64,000 bases of DNA from Hanleya hanleyi. Taxonomy: Eukaryota; Mollusca; Polyplacophora; Lepidopleurida; Hanleyidae. Below, in pieces: positions 44,801 to 52,990 of the stretch. The notes beneath the pieces were generated by a model, which made no database searches, was not told the DNA's origin, and saw only the letters and a list, made by a program, of their open reading frames with translations. The stretch spans positions 1 through 64,000 of the forward strand of contig JAVTVY010025124.1 in the NCBI GenBank assembly GCA_036873755.1. Direction: 5' to 3'. Every line of letters begins with the position of its first letter. The stretch's first letter is position 1. The translations under genes and the position numbers were made by a program.

Positions 44801-47334
44801 CATGACTTACAATATCAAATGCATCTCGATTCAATTCTCCAAGCACGTCGATTAATATCATTCAAATCTCGAGTGATTTGGAGGGAGATCAAGATAGTCT
44901 TGTACTTCGAGAGAAAACCGAGAGGAAGCCGGGAGGGCAATCGATATAGATACACCGTGACCCTTCTAGACGAGATAGTTAACGGTATTACTCGATTATC
45001 GAGAAAACGTCTCGATCGATTGGATGTGACCCCTAATTAAGCTGATCTAATATTGCTTCACGAGCATGGGGATCCTAATACTGATAGGGAAATGTCTAAT
45101 CTTTGCTAATATTTGTGTTGTTTTGTGTATATATTTGTGGATCGAAGTCATTCCCGTTAGGCGACATATAGGGGTCTGTCCCTTAACTGAGTAGTGCATG
45201 CAAGATATAGCGCCAATACCATACTGAGGGTCAGCGGGAAGTGAGGGTGTGCACTCCAGTTATGAAAAGAGACCGTTCAAAACGGGGAATCCTCACGGTT
45301 TTGTGCAAGCTCTATAACCTTTCTCTTCCTTGAAATACAGACTAATGCGTTTTGCGTGACATCATTCAGTAATCCATGGATCAGTAGTTTATTGTTTCCA
45401 TGTGGTTTTAAGCTTTTTACCTAGTTTTGGAATTTTTGACCCACTTTTCTGTCCTTTCTTGCGAATTATCAATCCGTACATTTCAGATCCTCCATATTGC
45501 AAATTACTATGAGTTGCTTTATATTGCAACAAAATTTCGGATCTTTGGGTATAATGTCTCGATAATTGCAAACAAAATCCATTGTATGTAAGCTTTGCAA
45601 CTGAATGAGTGCTAAACATATGTCTGCGTTTCTCTTTTATTTAGCCTTCTTGCCATATCAATAGCTATTGGTGGTGCTGCTGTCCCTTCGACTGGAGTGG
45701 TCTATACATTGATGCTGCTCTCAACGATGGATCTCCCTACCGACGATGTTAGCCTATTTCTTGCTGTCGATTGGTTTATGTAAGTCCATTAATCAAAACA
45801 TGAACTCCCCAAGTATATAAGTGTAAATTTGCAAACCAAAAAGAGCGAACTAGATTGACGTTATACGTACCTCAATTACATAATCTGATATCTCATTTCT
45901 GAATAATCATCACATTGCTGATTTCGAAAGATCGTGTACTAGCTAAACAGAACCTGGGGAGTTAATATTCTTTCTGATCTTCTGGTTTTGGAGCCTTTTC
46001 TTATGTTTCGCAAAACACGAGGTATTTCGGTTGTAAGCAAAGCTTCAGACGCACAACAAAATGTTGAATGTTCAAGGATCGGTATTTCGATTCAATGATC
46101 CACGACCCAGAACAAAACGTAGCGAACGAACGTCGTCTTCGAATATTACACGCAGAATATGTATTTTCACGCCATGTGAATTATGTCGTTGACATCACAC
46201 TGCCGCTAGGAATGCCTTTGTGTTCTCCAAACTTGGCACCTTGGTCCATCTAACGACATTGCCTAAAGACTGAGCGTGCTCACCATAATTACCTGGCCCC
46301 TTATATAAGAGGGATAAGGGGGAGAGGCCTGTACGTGGTTAAATCTGACGACTGTGACGATTGGCAGGGTTCGAAATTATCTTATCGCGTACCTTATCAC
46401 GTGTCCAAGTATGCCAGATGGTTACTGCTCGACCAGAGAAGTGAATGTCAACGTTATAGTCGTTGGAAATAATTCAGACTAGTCAACTCGGATCTGCATT
46501 GGGTAACCGCACTCGACACGGTCTCGGATAATGTAGGACATTATAACCTCGTGATGCACTGCTAGGAATTCATATTGGCATCCATGTTGAAAGCACAGTT
46601 TCACCCCGAAACTCCGAACAGCGCATGTCAGCTGTATGACTTCCGTTACCATGGAGACCAGCTTGAGAAGAAAAACCACGAGAAACACATCAAAGAAGAG
46701 ATCCTCCGTGGGTAAAATCAAGGGAATATCCATTTCATTTGGATATATATTTTATCTCCTGATCATGATAAGAGAGGAATATAAGGAGGATCATGTGAGC
46801 GGAAACACATCCTATATAGCATGTGGTGTGCTTCACGTGCGGCGGATCACGGTTCACAGCTGAGAGCTGTAAAAGTCTTACACCATTAATGCGCGAGGTA
46901 TTATGAGTTCGACGGAATAGACCGAGCAGTCTCTAATGTGGGTAACGGTAGTTCTTTAGTTTTCCTATACGTGATTCCGTAATCACAAATTCATTCTCAT
47001 ATATTTTTCAGCGCCAAAACCCGTACAAAGCGCGAACTATATGTAATGACCATTCAGTTCAAGCGGTTCGTGTGAATCATGAATGAACAGTTGACAGCCG
47101 TTTCAGAATATGTTTCTTTTACAAAATTTGCATATCCTCTTTTTCTATTTCAGAGACCGTGGCGTAACGACGGCAAATGTTATCGGGGACGGGTTTGGTG
47201 CCGGTATTATAGGTCATGCTTGTAGACAAGAGTTTCACCAAATGAACCTAACTTCAGATGAAACTAAAAGTAACAGACCTATTCCGATTGAACTTGAAGA
47301 CGAATCGGTTGAATTGATCACCTCAAGGACATAA
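20385..47334 (+). CDS. SLC1-family sodium-coupled amino-acid transporter, eight coding exons
   Basis: Coding exons are 20385-20866, 22321-22363, 38130-38247, 38827-38998, 40094-40327, 40781-40975, 45645-45779 and 47154-47334. All introns are GT-AG and all phases agree, giving 519 residues, a usual length for the family. Visible features: TM1 at ~31-50, TM2 with FPGD...MLIIPIIVSSL, NMVPDNL after TM3, an extracellular loop with three N-glycosylation sequons, hairpin 1 with SSSS at 347-350 then ATLP, TM7 NMDGT at 383-387, hairpin 2 AIGGAAVPSTG at 422-432, and TM8 DRGVTTANVIGD at 461-472. The protein would import amino acids at the plasma membrane, driven by sodium. The substrate-site arginine of excitatory amino-acid transporters (EAAT1 R479) is Val464 here, so glutamate or aspartate may not be the substrate. 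The sodium-site residues Asn468 and Asp472 are kept. No specific paralogue symbol is justified. Confidence 0.95.
20921..21053. repeat. foldback with ~58-bp arms just after exon 1
   Basis: The left arm 20921-20978 (ATTAACCAAGTGTTTTCATA...) pairs almost perfectly with 20996-21053 around an inner GGCC-rich loop. It starts 54 bp after the exon 1 donor. At 21870-21965 the word TATTGGCC or close variants recurs about five times, so both may belong to one element. Confidence 0.85.
21491..21817 (-). CDS. 108-residue ORF of unknown function in intron 1
   Basis: An ATG frame opposite to the SLC1 gene with a hydrophobic first ~24 residues and a hydrophilic remainder (AIQHLQQCTDE...AARRVIHKWIEPIG). The composition is protein-like, but I recognise no family and see no splice partners. 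It may be a chance frame or an exon of an antisense gene or element. Confidence 0.2.
   Translation of the reverse strand: MMSLISLTLNGYSMAYVIIFDRAVRADTQTLKSSEASHAEIDYNDASAKSTCYVQADVKTAIQHLQQCTDERSDNYSDILQQKDGRLAARRVIHKWIEPIGIMRSKHL
22321..22363 (+). CDS. SLC1 exon 2, 43-nt exon (residues 161-175)
   Basis: Acceptor TTCTTCTCAG precedes AAATATGGTTCCC and donor TCT|GTAAGT follows. It encodes the tail of the split arginine plus NMVPDNLMEVCFLS, the family's conserved N-x-P-x-N-L segment after TM3. The phase agrees on both sides. Confidence 0.92.
22364..24795. other. proximal part of SLC1 intron 2
   Basis: No exon matching the transporter and no recognised element was found in this stretch. Short frames here have no family resemblance. 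Confidence 0.4.
24796..25016 (+). pseudogene. LINE ORF2 C-terminal fragment, part 1
   Basis: Translates to LYKRVNGMAPLH, then after one TAA to a segment with SFFSATIRDWNALPIPVRNSV, a signature of the C-terminal region of many invertebrate non-LTR retrotransposons. The frame stops exactly where the Helitron-like element begins and continues in phase at 28167. Confidence 0.7.
25017..28166 (+). mobile_element. Helitron-like non-autonomous element, copy 1 (3.15 kb)
   Basis: Begins AACAAGCGCTGGATGAGCGC and ends in a hairpin with 8-nt stems (ACCTCCGT / ACGGAGGT) followed by host AAAAA. The first ~840 bp match 36230-37045 inverted, and the last ~155 bp match 34532-34686 inverted; the middle is unrelated. 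Removing it rejoins the LINE frame with no added or lost base at AAT|AAAAATG. Conserved ends with a variable centre, a 3' hairpin and no TIRs point to the Helitron/Helentron group. No Rep-helicase is encoded, so it would depend on a partner. A 2-bp TA duplication is an alternative reading of the junctions. Confidence 0.7.
25150..25407 (-). CDS. 85-residue frame kept in both copies of the Helitron-like 5' region
   Basis: A frame of 85 codons present also at 36663-36917 (+), with most residues shared (for example SSQGEVGLG, QVFHQY, LFHTPIFQAR, SGHAS-type ends). Because the DNA copies are themselves very similar, the open frame may be passive. There is no recognised domain, signal peptide or start context. 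It runs antisense to the element direction chosen here. Confidence 0.2.
   Translation of the reverse strand: MVQQLGTRCLISAANVSIWVRGSSQGEVGLGWGLMSQALFQVFHQYTLFHTPIFQARQIKQKLFAGNVTFTSLSGHASEEPSIPD
28167..28371 (+). pseudogene. LINE ORF2 C-terminal fragment, part 2
   Basis: Continues part 1 in phase (KMYSKAIPPPYNYINTRPPN...) and contains ILLCRIRNGCNLKQHLFDN and a C-D-C pair, the layout seen near the end of many LINE ORF2 proteins. It stops at TAA 28369-28371, after which the frame is degraded. Confidence 0.65.
28372..30935. other. unassigned part of SLC1 intron 2
   Basis: No supported gene, RNA or repeat recognised across this stretch. Short frames on both strands have no family resemblance. 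Confidence 0.35.
30940..31795. repeat. ~180-bp tandem repeats
   Basis: Diverged units carry (A)AGGCATTATT at ~31107, ~31286 and ~31471, preceded by CATGTTGCTCGTATAG-like text and followed by TTTATCAA and CTACGCATAGCC. They resemble the tandem cores of the hairpin-ended elements, but no hairpin end was found here. Confidence 0.65.
32512..32645 (+). mobile_element. possible deleted Penelope-like 3' tail
   Basis: Weak similarity to the tail at 17.2-17.5 kb: a GAACA.CAATCGAA.CGTGACTGAGATACA-type segment is followed by TTATRGANGCGGANATTCTNT and GGANGACGGC, with the middle missing. The similarity is patchy, so this is tentative. Confidence 0.3.
32690..34531 (+). pseudogene. LINE reverse transcriptase, L1/Tx1-like, degenerate, part 1
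   Basis: Several frames together give the reverse-transcriptase blocks LLIDFEKAFDS (~32925-32955), CRQGDPISPYLFILC (~33106-33150) and QYADDIQL (33232-33255), then SKLTHLFLALPNPP and a C-terminal region ending QYKILHRILCTHSFLYTID and NLCF. Frameshifts and stops (for example TGA near 32978) show it is inactive. The last codon is interrupted at 34531 by the second Helitron-like element. The L1/Tx1 placement rests on motif style only. Confidence 0.8.
34532..37045 (-). mobile_element. Helitron-like non-autonomous element, copy 2 (2.5 kb)
   Basis: Inverted relative to copy 1. Its hairpin end lies at the left (ACCTCCGT / ACGGAGGT stems near 34532-34556) and its AACAAGCGC end at the right (37045). 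The terminal ~155 and ~815 bp match copy 1, whereas 34690-36230 is different sequence, including a diverged ~120-bp repeat at ~35530-35860 that ends in a GACAGACAGA run. The surrounding LINE frame is restored exactly by its removal (TGTTTTT|ATTGTAAT gives Cys-Phe-Tyr-Cys-Asn). Confidence 0.7.
37046..37411 (+). pseudogene. LINE reverse transcriptase, part 2 (C-terminal end)
   Basis: Resumes the LINE frame with CNTEKESIEHLLFLC, the Cys-rich motif that follows the reverse-transcriptase thumb in these elements, and ends in a basic/aromatic tail (KFNKKWSMFGKVIDSLKR) before a TAA. One internal stop (TGA near 37197) is present. Confidence 0.75.
37905..38065. mobile_element. SINE-like 3' region
   Basis: Contains a block ACGTCGCTTTCAACTATATT then TCAGTCATATCACGACG, the kind of tail widespread in molluscan tRNA-derived SINEs, followed by two copies of GGGTCCTATTCCTTTTCACA and GCCTCAGTCGCCTCTTACGA. 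The head was not identified. Confidence 0.5.
38130..38247 (+). CDS. SLC1 exon 3 (residues 176-214), glycosylated extracellular loop
   Basis: Acceptor CACTTGTAG and donor ATCG|GTAAGA. The encoded loop contains the sequons NIT, NVS and NQT, as expected for the large extracellular loop of SLC1 transporters. Phase 0 in and phase 1 out match its neighbours. Sequence in this loop is poorly conserved in the family, so the call rests on splicing and position. Confidence 0.85.
38265..38440 (-). mobile_element. tRNA-derived SINE fragment in intron 3
   Basis: Related to 48185-48400: the tail (TTTAATGTCACACTCAAAGT, CATATAGTGACAG) lies at the left and the box B-like GGGGCTCGAACCTGTGCC lies near 38412-38429. 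The tRNA-like head beyond box B is degraded. Confidence 0.6.
38499..38700. repeat. 16-bp minisatellite in intron 3
   Basis: About 12 copies of ATAGATCACTACCCGG with A/C variants at the CAC/CAA position and occasional shortened units. It ends 127 bp before exon 4. Confidence 0.95.
38827..38998 (+). CDS. SLC1 exon 4 (residues 215-271)
   Basis: Encodes NMIGLTMSSIMFGCVISTVG and RPLLKFFSALQ...IVIW, matching the TM4-TM5 region of the family. Acceptor CAACAAG and donor ATG|GTAAGT; the codons split at both junctions read Asp and Trp. Confidence 0.93.
38999..40093. other. SLC1 intron 4, no feature recognised
   Basis: A/T-rich intron. No exon-like or repeat signal could be supported. Confidence 0.4.
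40094..40327 (+). CDS. SLC1 exon 5 (residues 272-349)
   Basis: Begins TSPVGITFLVAAKMAE (TM5 end) and runs through TM6 to RKNPYKFLQGL and the hairpin 1 start, GSSS. Acceptor TTATAG, donor TAG|GTGAGG. Confidence 0.95.
40328..40780. other. SLC1 intron 5
   Basis: No feature recognised. Overlapping short open frames on both strands lack family resemblance. Confidence 0.4.
40781..40975 (+). CDS. SLC1 exon 6 (residues 350-414)
   Basis: Encodes the rest of hairpin 1 (SVATLPLTVKCLQEN) and TM7 with NMDGT, a sodium-binding motif, followed by SILPVFVAQMNG. Acceptor CTTTCAG, donor TTTG|GTATGA. Confidence 0.95.
41700..42715 (+). pseudogene. degenerate LINE ORF2 in SLC1 intron 6
   Basis: Frames in order give FPKEWKQAKFTSVYKD, a conserved block before reverse-transcriptase motif A, then LNIKKTKTMTF, FNYLGIWFDPHLAWQTHVNK (the usual YLG block after the catalytic YADD) and a C-terminal part with HKCVNEDCPSHL and YKGTMLWNSLS. 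The catalytic core between ~41940 and 41980 is deleted and stops are frequent. The style is RTE/CR1/Jockey-like; exact clade unknown. Confidence 0.75.
42716..43175. repeat. non-coding, with a 12-bp-stem hairpin at 42905-42948
   Basis: AAAATGGGCACT pairs with AGTGCCCATTTT around a ~20-nt loop. The rest of this stretch shows no feature. Confidence 0.55.
43176..43932 (-). mobile_element. Penelope-like family B 3' units, about 1.5 tandem copies
   Basis: Two units offset by 511 bp (GCCGACATACTGACAGAG at 43181 and 43692) match the array at 58.66-59.88 kb. On the minus strand each unit reads through a segment resembling the end of the Penelope-like ORF (IPLMPVLG-type codons) and then a 3' tail. It lies in SLC1 intron 6. 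Confidence 0.65.
43933..45644. other. distal SLC1 intron 6
   Basis: No supported gene or repeat. Only small local repetition (AAATATCTCCGAATC near 43945-43975) is seen. Confidence 0.4.
45645..45779 (+). CDS. SLC1 exon 7 (residues 415-459), hairpin 2 and start of TM8
   Basis: Encodes AIGGAAVPSTGVV, equivalent to the hairpin 2 gate, then LPTDDVSLFLAVDWF at the start of TM8. Acceptor TTATTTAG, donor AT|GTAAGT splits the Ile460 codon. Confidence 0.95.
45780..47153. other. SLC1 intron 7, no feature recognised
   Basis: No exon, RNA or repeat could be supported in this intron. Confidence 0.4.
47154..47334 (+). CDS. SLC1 exon 8 (residues 461-519), TM8 and C terminus
   Basis: Begins DRGVTTANVIGDGFGAGI and ends in a hydrophilic cytosolic tail, stop TAA at 47332-47334. 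Asp461, Thr465, Asn468 and Asp472 of the substrate/sodium site are present; Val464 replaces the usual arginine. Confidence 0.95.
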
Positions 47335-48184
47335 CAATGGAGAATATCATTGACATATATATATATAGTCTATGCCAAGAAGCTTGGCATTGTGTCGAAA
47401 GATTGCGTTTTATTTGACATTGTGACAAGTCGATTTTTCCTTCAGTAGCTATCACATCATTTGGCGTTACATTTAATTTTGATATAATGAAATGACTTCA
47501 ATTTCTTCCCATCCGACATCGTTTTCATCGACCAGTGTCGTTTTCATGGTTCAGACTGAAATTATACTAGGTCCTCGACAAAGCCGTTGCCCACCTGAGA
47601 TATCTTTTGCTTTTTCGACTGGTCGGGTGGTGTGGCGAGAGTTTGGTAAATAAACCAATCAACTTGCAATGACCATCTTGTTGTAAAATGTACAAAAATT
47701 CCAAGGGTACTACCAGATGTGAAATCAAACATAAAACGAGCAAATTGGCTTTAATATATAAACATAACATAATAAACCTGGCTCTGGAGGTCTGACGAAG
47801 AAGGCAGTTTTTGGTACAATTCGACTCTGTATGAACAAGTTTCCAACACGGATCCGTCTTAAAGCGAATTATTATCGATATCATTAGTGCAAAAATGGAC
47901 ATTGTGGGCCACAAGCAGCAGGATGAGGATTGACGATCCCGGGGTCCCGATCCGACATCCGACATCCGCCGACTCCGTCCGCGCCCCGGTCTTTATTTGG
48001 ACGTGGAATTGTTTATTCGGATGAAAGGCATATAGGCCCGAAACCGTGTTCACTCGTACTGAGAACCGTCGCGCCTACGATGAACGCGCTATCAAATTCA
48101 GTGGCCAGAAACACGTGGAAAGCGGCAGTTGGCCTTCGACTCTGTCCGACGATTGCGCTTTGAAAGAGAGTCAACCAGATCGGG
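47335..48184 (+). other. SLC1 3' untranslated region and flank
   Basis: The first canonical AATAAA on the coding strand seen here is at 47771-47776, about 440 bases after the stop, and is a plausible poly(A) signal. A (TA)n run lies at ~47357-47368. No other gene is supported. Confidence 0.4.
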
Positions 48185-48400
48185 GGATTTGGTTTAATGT
48201 CGCGCTCAAGGTTGTTTCACTCATATGGTGACAGTTAGTTTGGTTGGCGGAGGGAGCCGGAGAACCAGCGCCTGTCGGCAAGTAACTTACAAACTTCCAC
48301 ACAAGGACCAAGTGGGCTCGAGCCCGTGCCGGTTCAGCAGTGTGAGGCTAGAGGTCACCAGCGAAGGGCCCTAGACCACTCGGCCACCGAGGGCTCGAGT
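48185..48400 (-). mobile_element. tRNA-derived SINE
   Basis: On the minus strand a box A-like TGGCCGAGTGGTCTAGGG (48369-48386) is followed by a box B-like GGGCTCGAGCCC (48314-48325). The body then runs to a tail CACCATATGAGTGAAACAAC and CGACATTAAACC. This layout and tail are typical of the MetaSINE-like repeats of molluscs and other invertebrates (family assignment from memory). Confidence 0.75.
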
Positions 48401-48509
48401 CAACTAGAAAGTATTCACGCAAACCGTATGGTTCTCACGACGCGGATGACTTGCATGCCCGGAATCTGCAAGTTGCTCCAACGAAATTGAGTATTAACGT
48501 CAGAACAGT

Positions 48510-48794
48510 GTGAACACGTTTTGTCTGACAAGACGAGGCTGGTCATCCGCTGAACGTGCTATCAAAAGGATGCCCGAACGCGTAACACATGGAATCCTTA
48601 TTAAAGACGGGAAATGTTCTCCTAACCTCTCTGATAAACCCCGAAATTCCAGACTTAAATGCAACAACGTTAGCGTTATTCCCTTCGACTCACTCCTTAC
48701 AAAATTTTGTCTAACGGTACCTTCTCAACAATTCCAATCAGAGTTCGCCAGGTTACGAAGAAAACGTCGTACCCATCCACCAAACCACTTCTGA
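48510..48794 (+). CDS. 94-residue ORF of unknown function beside the packaging-ATPase relic
   Basis: Basic, hydrophilic frame (pI clearly high by inspection) with RRKRRTHPP near its end. I recognise no domain. It sits just upstream of the ATPase-like relic and might be a fragment of the same element, or chance. Confidence 0.2.
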   Translation: MNTFCLTRRGWSSAERAIKRMPERVTHGILIKDGKCSPNLSDKPRNSRLKCNNVSVIPFDSLLTKFCLTVPSQQFQSEFARLRRKRRTHPPNHF

Positions 48795-48924
48795 TGCACG
48801 TTGCGCATCAAATTGGCAAAGGGAGGACAATTTTTTTAATCATACGCGTAGCTGCATCAACCAGACAATTTCAGGAGGAGGAGTATAATGCATAATTGAC
48901 TAGTTATATTTATATCGCTGAGTG

Positions 48925-49405
48925 TAAGCGGGCTGACGGGCAGTGCTGTCAATTTTGGAAGAGTCGGACGCATCAACCCTTCACCGACGAGTTTCGTATG
49001 GTGTAATAGTCAATGGCAAACCGCCTACGAGAATACAGGACTGGAAAACGCGACCTCCGTTCCCGACAACCCCTCGACATTGACGAGGCGCACTTCAAAT
49101 ACGCCCAGACCAACTTGGTGTTGGACGACTTGATGGGATTTGTAAAACAGAAATAAAAAATCGCCGATATATGTAAAAACGGGTTAGAATCACGTGAATA
49201 TATCCGTGCTCTATTCAACTTCTTTCAAGGTAAGGCGTCCAGCGATATCGCCTTGAACTGCCAGTACTTTGTGCTGTTCAGCAATCCTATAGACATAGAA
49301 CTAATGCGAGTATTCGGAAAGAGAATACATCCTCGAAATGCCGATTATTTCATGCAAACTTTTGACGAAGCATTCAATAGACCCTACGGCTACCTGAGAA
49401 CACAC
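48925..49405 (+). pseudogene. relic resembling an A32-like DNA-packaging ATPase of a virus-derived element
   Basis: Fragments in different frames are recognisable: FVWCNSQWQTAYEN (~48995-49035), NLVLDDLM (Walker B-like, ~49109-49132), then LFNFFQGK, ALNCQYFVLFSNP and FNRPYGYL (to ~49397). From memory, this order occurs in packaging ATPases of Polinton/adintovirus-like elements. The presumed Walker A region upstream is not intact, and at least one frameshift and a stop (TAA near 49154) break the frame. It cannot make a working protein. Together with the C2H2 ORF at 0.9 kb it suggests that such elements once inserted in this genome. Confidence 0.5.
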
Positions 49406-49790
49406 TGATCACCAGTATATTAAGGGATAAGGATAGACTAATTGACGCCAACCGGCTGCGACTCAGACCCCCCACGAGGAAGTTGGAGAGGGATTATATG
49501 AGGATTCGTCAGCCCTGATGTCTGGGAAGAGCTGATTGCCAAACACTTTACGGAAGAATACCGTAATGTTATTCAGAAGAGCAAGCGGATCGTATTTGAG
49601 CGAACCGTACTCCCGCGATGGAAAGAGATTGCATCGAATGTGCAACAATGAAGCGATGAAATGGCACTCGCTGCGAAACGATTATCACTGCGTGAAAATA
49701 CTGGAAATCTTTTTGAAAATTGGCTTGAAAACCGTGTCGCTACAGTTTTCAATAGGTTTACGGTGAGTTTCTGAAATTGGAAACTTCAGT
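49406..49790 (+). pseudogene. possible continuation of the element relic
   Basis: A frame with ELIAKHFTEEYRNVIQKSKR and, after a stop, LFENWLENRVATVFNRF reads like protein but matches nothing I know. It directly follows the packaging-ATPase-like fragment in the same orientation. Confidence 0.25.
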
Positions 49791-51335
49791 TATTCTCCCA
49801 GTGTACATTCATAAGGAATTATGAAAACGGCGAGGCGTATCTGAACTATATACGATATGGACTACGAAGAAGCTCTCAGACAGGCTATTAAGAGGCGACA
49901 ATGTTTATTTCTTAACAATTGCGCCCATAAAGAAGGTGATATAACCGAGAAAGGTGAACCGTCGAGAGCGAATGAATATGAACTGTACCTCGTTATGTAT
50001 GTGTCTCCGAATTTTCCGACTATTGCAGAAACTAACAATCATATGTATACATGAATATCGTATGGTTACAGTCCTTATATTCATTGCTATATATACACGC
50101 CCCTATTACGATATTGATAGCGTTGGAGATATTCAGAAAAAGATGATTTTGGTGGTACTAAAATGTGCGCCAGAAATATACCGATTGTTTTTCCCATAAA
50201 ATGTAACGATCATGAATAAAACGATATTAGATACGCAAACGCAACAATAAAAGGGTGAAACACGTAACACCGTTTTTGTTTTCTTTATATACGGCAGCTT
50301 TCCTGATTTTCAAGAGTATTATCGCGAACCGCTTAGCTTGTCGATTCTCCACCCCCAGGCAATCCCAACCACCAAAACTCTCGATTGAACGGTATGTGTT
50401 TATCACTTGAAGTATTCTGCAATGGATTATTCTCATTGACGGCCGAATAGATTTCCCTTATCTAGCTACTGCTGCATTCACCCGCTTTATGGCATTACTT
50501 CTGTATCCAGTTATATCGACCAGACCTCAAATTTAGGGTGTGTTTATGCAGCATATGTGGAAATCTGTCTAATTTATGTCATGCAATGTTGCATGTTGCA
50601 TTAGAGACAGAAGAGATATTCGGCCAACGGGCCAGGAAATCGATTCATATAAGATGGTCAACATAATGACCAAGTTACTCTTGGATGACGAAGTACCCCC
50701 ATTTTACGGTAGTTATTGTTCCGGTGTAAATTCAATTGGATATTCTTGAGATAGGGCGGTAAAGAGAATTTGACTCGAAAAATACGATTACTGCACAGTT
50801 ACCAACTCGTATATAAACGTTCAGTAACCGAGCTTGTTACCGATGTATTTCTGCATTGTCAGCAATATCTGTCCATGAATGAAAAATTGTGTTGGTAACG
50901 TAGCCCTAACTTCTTGGCAATGACAGACGGTATAAATTTCCTGGGATCCAATGTGTGACAGATGAGTAGGTGGTTGGTAACTAAGGAGACCTTTCCAACC
51001 AGTACTGTCTTCGCCAATCGAAAACCAATGAACAGTTATTTGGACAAAATCGGTTATTAGTCCGGGATGTTAGGGCATAAAAGGGACTGTTTGGTTCAGA
51101 TTCTTCCAAAAGCACCAAATTTGGCCCATATGTCGCCCATACAATACCTTTTCGATTTTTGACGGGCGCCATGGTAGTCGCCCCCTGGAGCCGCCATATT
51201 GGCGAAATTCATTATGGCCGCCACTCGGGTTAGAGGTCAATCGTATTTAAAACAACAAAATGGCTAGAATCATGAATAATACAACTTTTTAGTGGCTATC
51301 GGTGTCGGGGAATCTGATTCTGATCTTATTTCAAC
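49791..51335. other. unassigned
   Basis: No supported gene. A 65-codon frame at 49857-50054 starts MDYEEALRQAIKRR but has no recognised relatives. Confidence 0.35.
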
Positions 51336-51887
51336 GATTTGAGGTCAAGGTCACCCTAAAGGTCATTTTGGGGCCGAATTCGTCATTTTTAGTGGCTCTT
51401 AGTCGAGATATACAAACTAACTCAATTTATCGATTTTCAGGGTTGAGTAACCCGAATCTGGCCATATTTTGACAATTTGAGGCAATATTGCATGTGAGGG
51501 TCACGACAGAGGTCACCCGAAACAGAGATCAACCGGAGGTCAATTATAGGAAACACCAAAAGGGCTAGAATCACAAATAATACCATAGGGCTTTGTGGCA
51601 TCGGAGAATTAGATTCTGACCTTATTTTGACGATTTGAGGTCATGGTCACCTCATTTGAGAATTAAAGGCCAAAGATCAACAGTTGCTACTAAAAACAAT
51701 CGAAACAAGATTATTCAGGAACAAATGTTACTAAAATACTTCGGATATGACATCTGCTGACAAAATGCTATAACTATGCCGCTACGTCCATTTAAATTTT
51801 CAAAATACAAAACAAAGACCGCTTAAGCAACAGTACATACCAATGATTACTTTTACTACCTATGCCTTCTGGCTTGCACTCTATGAT

Positions 51888-52569
51888 GCCAGCAATAAAT
51901 AATACTTGTCATCACCGCCCTCGTTATTAACGCACCCGCCTTCGCATTTGCAGAGGGTCGTGCATCGGACATCGGCACAGTTGCATTTGCACCTTCCCGT
52001 GCATGCCTTGAGTCAGTCGCAGTGCATGAGAATGGCATATGTCATAGAAGTGTCGCTGAGAGTGGTCCATAGCGGTTGCCATGTACTGGTGCAATCTTTG
52101 TGCCAGCTCCACTTACTGAAGTCAGGAATTTCCTGCTGGAGTGAAGCGACTCCATTAGAAACTCGCTTGCAGCAGCACTCGCTTCACATGCTGCAAAAGC
52201 GCGGCTTGGGAGGTGGGATGTTTTCCAGCGATCTGGTTGCAGTAGAGAAGAGGTGATGCTTGGCCTCATTGACACCGGCTGCACCACATCCCCTGCTGTA
52301 CATTAGTACGATGAAGCGTTCTATAAGCTCCATATGCACGGACTCGAGAGTGTCAGGATCATGCGTGAGAGCCACTAGTGTGTCGGTGGGGCCCGATATG
52401 CTTGTACAGGCTGCCCAGGCGGTCTTTTTGCCACATGTATCCAAGAAACTGTGAAGTGGTCTTGCACCCCGTTAAGCTGTGAAAGAGAGGTAGTGCCACG
52501 AACTTTGACGGACCAAGATCGGAACAGATGGTTTGGACTGGAATGCCACAATACTTTTTCCTGAACCCC
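51888..52569 (-). pseudogene. C-terminal part of a Cys-rich-tail repetitive-family protein
   Basis: Reading left, frames give KYCGIPVQTICSDLGPS, LPLFHSLTGC, GKKTAWAACTSIS, ERFIVLMYSRGC...VNEAKHHLF, SLENIPPP, WQPLWTTLSD, then a cysteine-rich tail with TGRCKCNCADVRCTTLCKC. I recognise this order (LTGCDT, KTAW, VNEAR.LF, NIPPT, PLWTTL, C-rich tail) from large families of unannotated proteins in cnidarian and molluscan genomes; the biochemical role is unknown. There is a frameshift near 52420, a TGA within the tail (~52018) and other lesions. Confidence 0.6.
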
Positions 52570-52990
52570 TAAAATCCCGAAGTATGAATGGATCAGCGGC
52601 TTCTTAAAAATGTTAACAAAAAGGAGCCGTTCTCATTCATCAGCACACAGATCTCTAAGACTGACATGAGCGGAAAGCTCCTTCTGTGTAACCGTTTTGA
52701 GTCCGTGCAACCATTCCGAGGCGGACACCAGGGTCCTCCTGCATCTAGCACATGCCACGGAGGAGGGTCATACAACAGCCTATGTTCGCACGATGGACAG
52801 CGATGTCCGGTCTTTGGAGACCCTCGGTCTATCGGAACTCTTTGTGGACTTCGGTACTGGAAAACAATATTGTAACATTCCAGTCCATACCATTTGTTCC
52901 GATCTCGGTCCGTCAAATCCTTGGCACTACCCCTCTTCCACAGCCTTACTGGGTGCGACCCAACTTCACAGTTTCTTGAGAGCGCAAGCC
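52570..52990 (+). pseudogene. N-terminal part of the same repetitive-family protein, opposite strand
   Basis: Frames on the + strand give KEPFSFISTQIS, CNHSEADTRVLLHLAHA, GHTTAYVRTMDSDV, LGLSELFVDFGTGK and IPVHTICSDLGPS. The EADTR...HA, TxDSDV and FGTGK blocks precede LTGCDT in this family. The last ~110 bp are homologous to the first part of the minus-strand fragment, so the two pieces overlap in content and come from two copies. Frameshifts are present. Confidence 0.6.

Noticed and set aside
20385..47334. Naming the transporter as a specific glutamate transporter (EAAT1-5)
   Set aside because: The substrate-site arginine is Val464 and paralogue identity cannot be set without a phylogeny.
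47930..48163. Overlapping plus- and minus-strand ORFs after the SLC1 gene
   Set aside because: No family resemblance; they overlap each other and lie in probable 3' flank.
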